DNA of 64,000 bases from Isoetes taiwanensis (lineage: Eukaryota > Streptophyta > Lycopodiopsida > Isoetales > Isoetaceae). The stretch spans positions 8,526,736-8,590,735 of the forward strand of contig JAJEKV010000032.1 of NCBI GenBank assembly GCA_021234155.1. The letters are read 5' to 3'. Positions within the stretch are counted from its first letter, which is position 1. Each line of letters begins with the position of its first letter. Below the pieces are notes generated by a model. The model was not told where the DNA came from and made no database searches. It saw only the letters and a list, made by a program, of their open reading frames with translations. The position numbers and the translations under genes are program-made. Below are positions 56,464-64,000 of the stretch, one piece after another.

Positions 56464-59400
56464 ATGGCGGGGACGAGATCGATGGAGTTTCCATTACTAA
56501 TGGGCGTGAAAAATCACAATTTAGAATTGGAATTGGAGAATTGCAGTTCCAATTCATTCAATTCGAACAATTCTTGCATTGTTTCAATAGAATTCTCCTT
56601 CAGCAAATGTAATTCAAGTCGAATACTGTCTTTTGAATTTCAATGGACAGCTCCCCTGAAAGCATCGGTTCAATCAGAAGAAGGATTTTCCTACAAATTC
56701 AAGTTGAAAATAAAAGAAAATGCCGAGGGAGGAAGAGACAAAGAGCGAGAAAACAATCCTTCTGCCAATACCAAAGATTCTGGTGTTGTGAGTGAAAGAA
56801 GATTGCAAGAATTGTCAAAGAATTTGGAAGATTATTTCAATGAAATCACAACTAATTTTGCATCAAAGGTAGACAAAGGGAAGTTAGCATCGAGATTTTT
56901 CAAGAAGTTCAAACATCTTCCACTAGATGTTGAAGTGGCAGATCCAAATGAGAATGCGCTTATGAAGGATTTAATTTTTAATGTGAAGGAGACTTTTCAA
57001 GCTCAAAAGTACGATAGAAATACTGATGTTCTTCAAGCAAAAAGGAGTACACTGCAAATGGCTGCATCTTCAACGAAGGGAATGAATCAATCAGCAATGG
57101 CAAGACTTCTGTCTATTCCGAGAAGAACTATGGCAGCAGCATTTCAGAGACGTGTATATGCAAAATTTGAAGCAGGACCCTGGTCAATGTTTCAAAGGAG
57201 AAGAAGGTGTAATGCACTTTCAGATGAAGCAATAGCAAATATAAAGTCATTTTGGGATGAGAATACTAGGATCTCACCATATAAAAAACATGTAAGAAAA
57301 CATGTGAGTGAAACAGGTGAAAAGATTGACCATCCTATCCATTTGCTAGAGATGACACAAGTAAGCACTTTGTTTGTAATTTCTTTCTGTATTTTGCATG
57401 ATATTAATGTTGATTATGTGTTTTCATCAGTTGCAATTTTATCTTCAATTCAAGAAAGAGTATCCTGAGTTCAATATATGTCAGCAAACTTTTGAGAAGC
57501 TTAAACCAAGCTATGTTAGAAGATTGCAAGAAAGAGAGACTCGTTGTTGCCAATACCACATGCACCTTGATTTTGCCATGCAAGCCATTAACAACACGAG
57601 GTCTGATCCTTATGATGTGCACAAAGATTGCAAATGCCAATGCAGGGTTTGTGGACCAGGTCCAACTTGCAATGCTAAAGATAATATCTTTAAATCCACA
57701 AGCGAGTATTGGAGAAATGTGGTATATCCCAAAGTAGAAGCAGATGAATGGCACAAACATGCATGTTTGATGCTGACCTGCAAGAAATATGGTCTCAAGA
57801 GGTAAGTGATTAACATCTTTCATTTCTGGTTAAACTTTCCAATTCTTTAGTATTCAGCATGGATATTCTCTCTACATCTTTCTCTTATTCTACTTTCTAC
57901 AGGATGCCAAAGTGTCCAAGAGAGAGCAGTAAATCTTTAGATTACTTGGTGAATTGGAAAGTTTTTGAAAAAGTCTGTGTCGAGTTTATGTTAGAAGGCT
58001 CACGTCATCTATACTAATTTTTGAATTTTATTACTTGCAGCAAGAAGCTGTTTCTAAGAGAAATCCTAAGAAGAAACCAAGTAAAGTTACAAGATTGGCC
58101 TACAGGACTGGCACCCCCTTTAAATTTTAGGAATATACAAGGAAAACAATGACCTCATTTGTGCCACAAAACTATAAGGCTCATTGGCAAGCCAAACAGT
58201 TTAGACAATGTTTGTGACGGAGAAGATACAATAGTTTCTTTAATTGATTTTGCAAAAAATTATGGTTTCAAAGTTTAGCAGGAAGTACAATCATGTCACT
58301 GGCACACTGATCAGATATCTATTTTAGTTCATATCACTTACAGGTTTGGATAGAAACAATTGAGTAATGTAAAACAGCAGGAGGATGGAAATGACATCAA
58401 GAAAAAAAGAAAAGATATAAAGCAAAGAGATGATAACAGAAAAATTATAAAAGAATGCCACTTCTATATTTCAGATGAAAAGTCTCGTGACACTCAATTT
58501 GTCCAGCATTGTCTCTTGAAGCAAGCCAATTGGTTGGAGGCAAATGGTATCCAATATTTGAAGCATTACATATGGTTAGATGGTTGTTCATCTCAATTTA
58601 AGTCTTCAAGACCATTCTATTTCTTGGGTAGGTGGTACAAAAATCATGGGAAGGAGATTATTTGGAGTTTTTTTGGCAGCTCACATGGAAAAGGTGAGCA
58701 TGATGGTCAAAGAGCAATGATAAAAGGATTTCTCACAAAGGAATAACTCAAATATAATGGGAGAAAATTGCAGTGTGCGGGAGATGTGGTTCGATTTCTA
58801 AATGAGCACTTCACCAACATCTCATCTGACTCTGATATACATAGGTGAGTGCTTTAAACACTTGAAGCACTTATACATGAACATTTTAGAAGTTATTTTG
58901 CACGCTATTGATATATGTTGGTGATAATCTAATTGGTTTTGCACATATTGAATTCTATTTTTGTACAATTGTGACATTTCTTATTCATTTCTTTTATTCT
59001 TGATGGAATAGTTACAAACATGTACAACACTTAAGCACTTACAGTATGTGTTGCTGCCTGCAGGTTCTTTTGGAAATTGTTCCTCAAAGCATAGATAGAT
59101 CAAAAAGGTATGATGCTCAAACTCTTAAAGGCACAACTCAAATTCATTGCATCAAGCCTTGTGACAGAGAAAATGCTTTGAAACTTGCACATAGACCTTT
59201 GTCATGCTTTTGCATGTCTTGCCAGCAAGGGAAGTGGGACTCTTGCAGCACTAAATCTCATAGAGGAGGTTCAGAGATAAGTGAGTTGGTTCCAAAGAAT
59301 GCCCAGCTGCAGGAAAATCATGAAAATGATGTTGAGCCTAAAGATGAGGAGACAGATAGTGAAGATGCTGCTGGCCATGAACTGATCAGTTCCAATATAG

Positions 59401-59739
59401 AAGTGGGGGATAACTTTGCAGTAAATGCAGAAGAAGACAATGAGGAGGGTGTAGGCTTTTATGTCCTGAAATGTACAGAGCCAAAGAACACATTACTAGA
59501 TGATTATGAAGATGGTTGGGGCAATGTTTTTAGAATTGGTGAAGTTACTATATGGATACTACTACAAACAATTGGAAGGAAGATTAAGTTTTCAACTTCT
59601 TCACGAGAAGCCACTAGCTATAGTATACAGCCACCTTGTTAGGCTTGGAAAATTTGATATGACTTTGGTGAAAGACAATTTGTATAGTATGGATGAGCAG
59701 ACATGCCGACAGATAATGAGCAGCATGCTTGCAAGTTAG
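56464..59739 (+). pseudogene. Uncharacterised transposase-like multi-exon gene, decayed
   Basis: Exon 1 (56,464-57,360) ends at a GTAAGC donor and carries a coiled, charged region and a helix-turn-helix-like NQSAMARLLSIPRRTMAAAF. Exon 2 (57,431-57,801) has FKKEYPEFNICQQTFEKLKP, then RETRCCQYHMHLDF and a Cys-rich KCQCRVCGPGPTC. Exon 3 starts at 57,903. Exon 4 carries IDFAKNYGF, QSCHWHTDQISIL, IWLDGCSSQFKSSRPFYFL and FFGSSHGKGEHDGQRAMIK, up to 58,844; the last exon (from 59,064) has RYDAQTLKGTTQIH, RPLSCFCMSC and AIVYSHLVRLGKFDMTLVKDN. This order resembles an uncharacterised, transposase-like family I know from invertebrate and plant genomes; an RNase H-like fold with the Asp of IDFAKN and LDGC as active-site residues is my inference. 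TAG at 58,128 and 58,276, TAA at 58,744 and frameshifts near 58,200, 59,075 and 59,540 break it. Confidence 0.6.
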
Positions 59740-59887
59740 GAACAATTGTTTAAGAACATATGAACATGATATTACATGTTTAAATCATACAACAATTGTG
59801 CAAAAAAATATTTTCTTAATATTTATAGACGAAAAAGTACATCCAGAGTGATCCAAAATATATATTAAGAAGTATATATTAAGAAGC

Positions 59888-62808
59888 CTACATGAACACC
59901 AAAATATGAACCTTCGACAAACTATTTCGGGTTCTGCAAAGCAGATTGTTGATGGACAAGTTATCTGCTTGATCAGCTAACCATTTTACAAATATAGAGT
60001 AATAAACATCAAAGGAACCCTGTTGAGAAACTGTTAACTTTGCTGCTTCCAACTTCTCTAGAATATCTACAATATGCACATCAAAGAACACCACAAATTG
60101 TGCTCTGTTCAACAAATCCATCCAGTTCTCATTTACTGCTATACTCCACAAGACTGAAAATATGACATCATGCAATATGCTTTCACGTGGATTAAAATTC
60201 TTGTAGCCTCATACTTCCTACAATTACAGTTGTATAAGGTGGAGACAATAATGTCTTATAAACTGAATCGTCCACCAAAATACATCTGTTTGTATATTGA
60301 GGAAACTGGAAGTATACCTTTTCCAAAGGTGTCATGAACACTGGTTTATTAGCATGGCAGGAAATGTAAAAGGCATAAAGTCACAAAACTCTTGTCCCCA
60401 TATAAAAATAAACCTGTGCATAAGAGATGGACACAACTTTTTTAACACTTTCTTTGTATTGAAGGTAGTCATAGATGACCATATAGTCAAGTCAAAATGA
60501 ATACTTACCTTGTTTAAGAATTCCCTAACACCAGGCCTGAGTAAAACAATCTTGTTCTATAATGTGTAGCCCAGGTACTTCAATTTTCTCAGACTTTGTA
60601 TATGTTTTCACCAGCACACTATTGAGGTCCAGAATTAATAGCTTTTTACTCACAATATCTTCTCTGTCCTGTGCTGCTTCACTTATATCTCAATGCAATG
60701 CTCAATACTTGATGTCTGAACTATGGTTGGCTGAACTGTATTTTCCGCAACTACACTTGTTGATTCAACAATTGGTGCAACTATTGTGGGCCCAACTATT
60801 GGTGCAACTATTGTTGGCTCAATTATTTTTGGCTCAACTATATTTTCTGTTGTTGGTGCAACCATTGCAATATCAGAGTTCTTATGCTTCAATTTTGACT
60901 GTGCACTCCTTTTCTTGCCTTTATGGATGATGTCAGAATTCTTTATTTCATTATCACGTTTGTTTAGCTTTCGTGCAGACCTACATTACAACACAACATA
61001 TTCAAACAACTGATGCAAAGCAATTTAAAGTGTAAGTAACAACATTCAAAAGACCAACCTTCTAATGGCTACAACACTTTCTTTCACTAGAATAGATTTA
61101 TCTTCAATTGACTCTGCATGGAATTAAGACCACTTAATTTTTATGTAACAAAGTCTTGATGGAGACAAATTCATTTTTGTCATTTAAAGCAGCAAGTATA
61201 GCTTCATATAGATTACCTTCTTGTTGACTTAGAGCCTGATCTTCTTCGTCAACAATGTCAATTGCAGCAGATGTAGCTATCATGATAATATTTTCCCAAG
61301 TTGAAGCATTGTTAAGTGCTGTAAGTGCTTCACTGTTGGTTCAGGAGCAGTCTGTACATTGGCTTCTGTATCTTTAAGATCAGTATATGTTTTCTTGCTT
61401 GCTTCTACTTTCCTGCTTGCTTTTTCTTTTTCTTTCTTACTTGGTGTGTCCTTGCTTTTCTGTTTCTTGTTTGTAAGCTGCACTTTAGATTTTGGCGATT
61501 TTCTTTTTTTCAAAGGCTCTTTCACCACTTCTGTTTCTGTCTCACTTTCTAAATGTATCCGTGAATCTTGCTTTTTCTCAACAACCTTGCCAAGGTTTTC
61601 TGTAGCAGTTTCACCCTCATCATCTGTTGATACAACATTATTTAATCCAATCTTATAAGGAGATCTTGAAGTTGAAGGTAGCACAGCAGGAACATTTGGA
61701 AGCAAATTCCGACAAATAAAGAAGAATTGATACTTGAATTTCAAACAATGCATTTACCTTTGGCCAACGGAGCTGTGCAGAGTAAGTGGTACTCATGATC
61801 ACACTTTAGTTTCATTGATAGCCTATAATCACTGGAGAATGCTAATCCACATGCAGCACATTGATTCTCAAATATGAAAGATTTGTTTCTACTAATTGCA
61901 TTGATTATAAGTGGTGAAACTTTTATACCTTTCAATTGTTTCAGATTCTTGAGATTGGATCTGAGTGTTGACAAGTTAGCTTCATTCATTTGAACTTCCC
62001 TTTGCAATTCTTCCTTTCTTAAAATTGTACCTGGATTGCTCTTCCCGTAACCTGCAATTTTTTTTGCAAGTTTGCTCTCAAGCATAATATTTGTATCAAG
62101 TTCAGCAATCTCTTTTTATAACTCTAGAGTTAAGGGCAAAGATTTTCTAACTTCTAATTTCTTTTTCATTCTCTCAATATTACTGTTTGCTTCTGCCACA
62201 TTGACACTTAAAGCTTTATTTGATATCTCTTCTGCTGCTAAGTTGACCATGATATTATTCAACTCGGAGGCTTCTTTTTCATTCATTAGCCTTGTTATTT
62301 CATTTTCCATCACTTCCAAGTTCTGTAAAATATTCTTATTCATGACTTCTGCCATCTGCTTTTCACTTTTGGTTTCCCCTTTGGCTTCTACTAGCTTCTT
62401 CTCCAAAATGTTTTTTGATTCCGTTCTATCCGGCTTCCTGCAATTCCTGTACTTCATGATTTGAGCTTCAGCAGCAGCCCAATTTACCTTGTGCTTTTTA
62501 GGATTCCTTTATGCAGATGTGCAATTTTCCCATGCAAAAGCATAGGCAATCTGTTTTCTGAGCTTGTTATTGCACAATCCCTCACTGTGATAAAGCTTCT
62601 TTATCAAGGTGTTCAATTCTTCTTTTAGATGCCGCTGGACCAAAGATATTTTTATGCTCTTGCTTCCTCCAAATTCCTCTCTCCAAACTGATAGCCAATC
62701 TTTTTTTGAAATTCTATTCTCTATGTATTTCATTTTTAGAGCGAGAACGAGCCCATCATCAAGAAATCCGTGCATTTTCACAAAATCCTCCACTATTACT
62801 ACTTCCAT
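59888..62808 (-). pseudogene. Coiled-coil, zinc-finger, FCP1/NIF-phosphatase-like gene, decayed
   Basis: Reading leftwards from an ATG at 62,808, the same frame runs to about 61,758, broken by TAA at 62,509 and 62,116. It encodes a helical N-terminus, a long Lys/Glu-rich coiled coil (62,120-62,450), then a RING-like zinc finger CAACGLAF...LKCDHEYHLLC (61,780-61,860), ending at a GTAAAT donor. Lys-rich linker sequence (61,280-61,700) and an IVAPIVEPT repeat (60,700-60,890) follow. The C-terminal part, in three frames, is an FCP1-homology (NIF) domain of the HAD superfamily: KKLLILDLNSVLV (60,610-60,645), LLRPGVREFLNK, FDLTIWSS (about 60,475), FIFIWGQEFC, PLEKVYFQFP and CILVDDSVYKTLL (about 60,270). 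The second Asp of motif I is Asn, as in some plant relatives. Frameshifts indicate a pseudogene. Confidence 0.7.
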
Positions 62809-62863
62809 AATTCTAGATATTTTTTTCCTGTTCGTTTCGGCAAAGGTTATGGCTCCGAAATGA

Positions 62864-63219
62864 ATTTTCTAAAAAAGTAGAAAAATTATTCCATGCCATT
62901 ACATTGGCAAATACTTTTTACGAAATTTTGGTTGGGAAAAAAAGTTTTAATCAAAAATTGTTTTTTTAGGAGGGTGAGTTTTTTTTTTTATTGCCAACCA
63001 TTCAAAAATATCTAAGCCAAACTAAGAAAAGCAGCCCAAAAAAAAGGGGGGGCTACCAGATCTGACGGGCTCTGCAAGGAGCAAGGCAAGGCAAAGGAGC
63101 AGAACACACATAAAAGCAAAAGCTCAGAGATTGAAAAAGGTCAACTTGTCAGAACTATAGGTCTGTTGGCTCGAAACTGCAATCAGTCTCGGAGGAGAAA
63201 CTAGGGTTTCATTCTGACA
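62864..63219. other. Spacer with a G-run, no gene
   Basis: AT-rich DNA containing poly-T and an A8-G7 tract near 63,040. It separates the divergent starts of the FCP1-like gene and the S29 pseudogene. A CTAGGGTTT leader-like word at 63,201-63,209 precedes the latter's ATG. Confidence 0.45.
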
Positions 63220-63357
63220 ATGGGTCATCTAATATTTGGGTGTGGCGCTAGAGCTCGCACCTCCAACGTCTGTGTTCATAGCCGCATTGGAAAATATGGC
63301 CTCATGTGTTGCCTTCAATGCTTCCGCAGCTACTCAAAGGATATTGGATTTATTTAG
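63220..63357 (+). pseudogene. 40S ribosomal protein S29 (uS14) pseudogene
   Basis: The frame begins MGH and contains IGKYGLMCCLQCFRSYSKDIGFI, an almost exact match to the C-terminal half of eukaryotic S29, a 56-residue zinc-ribbon protein of the small ribosomal subunit. Compared with the family, about eight codons are missing after the first few residues together with a one-base loss (SNIW is readable in the next frame). The first zinc cysteine is Ser (ARTSNVC for ARTCRVC) and the fourth-last codon is TAG; the next codons read His-Arg-stop, where the family ends Lys-Tyr-Arg-stop. No intron is present, so it may be a processed copy. It cannot encode a functional zinc ribbon. Confidence 0.78.
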
Positions 63358-64000
63358 CATCGGTAAACCTTGTGCATCTCATCCACAAATCGAGTTTTTG
63401 CTGAAGATTTACATAATTGGACCGCTGTATTTAGTGTTCGAGATGTGGTATTTTCGGACTTCTTTTGTGGTGTTTCCGGCCACTCGTTATCAGCCACTGC
63501 GCACTTCGCAGTTTCAAGCCCAGAACCAATTGTTTTGGGTCATTTTTTGCTCGATTTTGACCGCGGACGTTCCTAGCTCCTATAATGATGCCCCGATCAG
63601 ATACAAACCGGAGATCATCCTCAAACCAAAGATCTCCGCCACGACATGAGGCCGCCCACCTAACATCGGCTCTTGCCGGTGGTTAAGAACTCGACGGGGA
63701 AGAATGGACGGTCATTCATCCCGCCTCCCTGATCGATCTAGCCGCTGAAGCGTGAAACACACATGAGCACATGACATCAATCAACAATAACATACCCACC
63801 TCAAGGGTGGTCCACCATATCACAAAGAGCTGCAACAACACATCAAGACATCAACATAACATGGGGAAATCCTACCCGTGCTCGACTTTTGGGAAAGACC
63901 GACGGCTTGGGTCTCCTGGATAACAATGCGTATGTAATTAATGGCAAATGGATTTTACCGGGTATAGGAACATGGTCGCTGGGTAGTCCACTCCATCCGC
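63358..64000. other. No recognised gene at the right edge
   Basis: Open frames at 63,236-63,649 (+) overlap the S29 pseudogene in another frame and carry no motif I know. From 63,650 the sequence resembles generic repeat or LTR-like DNA (CACATGAGCACATGACATC and ACAACAACACATCAAGAC words), but its boundaries lie outside the window. Confidence 0.35.

Noticed and set aside
61325-61658. Plus-strand Phe/Ser-rich frames and 62,072-62,464 plus-strand frame
   Set aside because: They are antisense to the Lys/Glu-rich coiled-coil regions of the FCP1-like gene.

Overview
This window is nuclear DNA from a land plant. The PPR protein is of the type abundant in ferns and other seed-free vascular plants, and the PP2A activator, En/Spm (CACTA) and Ty3/gypsy families are all plant-like, so a fern is the best guess; I cannot fix the species. 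There are no bacterial features, CRISPR arrays, rRNA genes or convincing tRNA genes.

Layout. 1-5,346 is degenerate sequence with no recognisable gene. 5,352-48,332 can be read as a single nested stack of transposons. The outermost layer is a Ty3/gypsy LTR retrotransposon with ~2.1-2.3 kb LTRs (5,352-7,622 and 46,227-48,332) and a perfect 5-bp target duplication, ACATG. Its gag region is split by a 32.5-kb CACTA DNA transposon (8,463-40,934, target duplication AAG, CACTA-type terminal inverted repeats, CpG-rich subterminal arrays, a decayed transposase gene at about 13.9-17.3 kb). Inside the CACTA lies a second, more decayed CACTA-like unit (about 18.2-33.3 kb) filled by an array of ~1.09-kb tandem repeats, plus a small MITE (37,184-37,504). 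The remainder of the gypsy element (zinc knuckles, protease, an extra RNase H, reverse transcriptase, degraded RNase H, integrase) follows at 40,938-45,498.

From 48,338 on the sequence is gene-bearing: a PP2A activator (PTPA) gene with a TATA box and one small terminal intron (+), a PPR gene (-), a LINE reverse-transcriptase remnant (-), two convergent decayed genes at 56.4-62.8 kb (an uncharacterised transposase-like multi-exon gene on + and a coiled-coil/zinc-finger/FCP1-phosphatase-like gene on -), and a ribosomal protein S29 pseudogene (+).

Functionally, only PTPA and the PPR protein look intact. The points most worth following up are the reconstructed nest with both target duplications, the unusual RNase H position in the gypsy polyprotein, the satellite array inside a CACTA, a heat-shock-element cluster upstream of the CACTA transposase, and the convergent transposase-like/FCP1-like pair.
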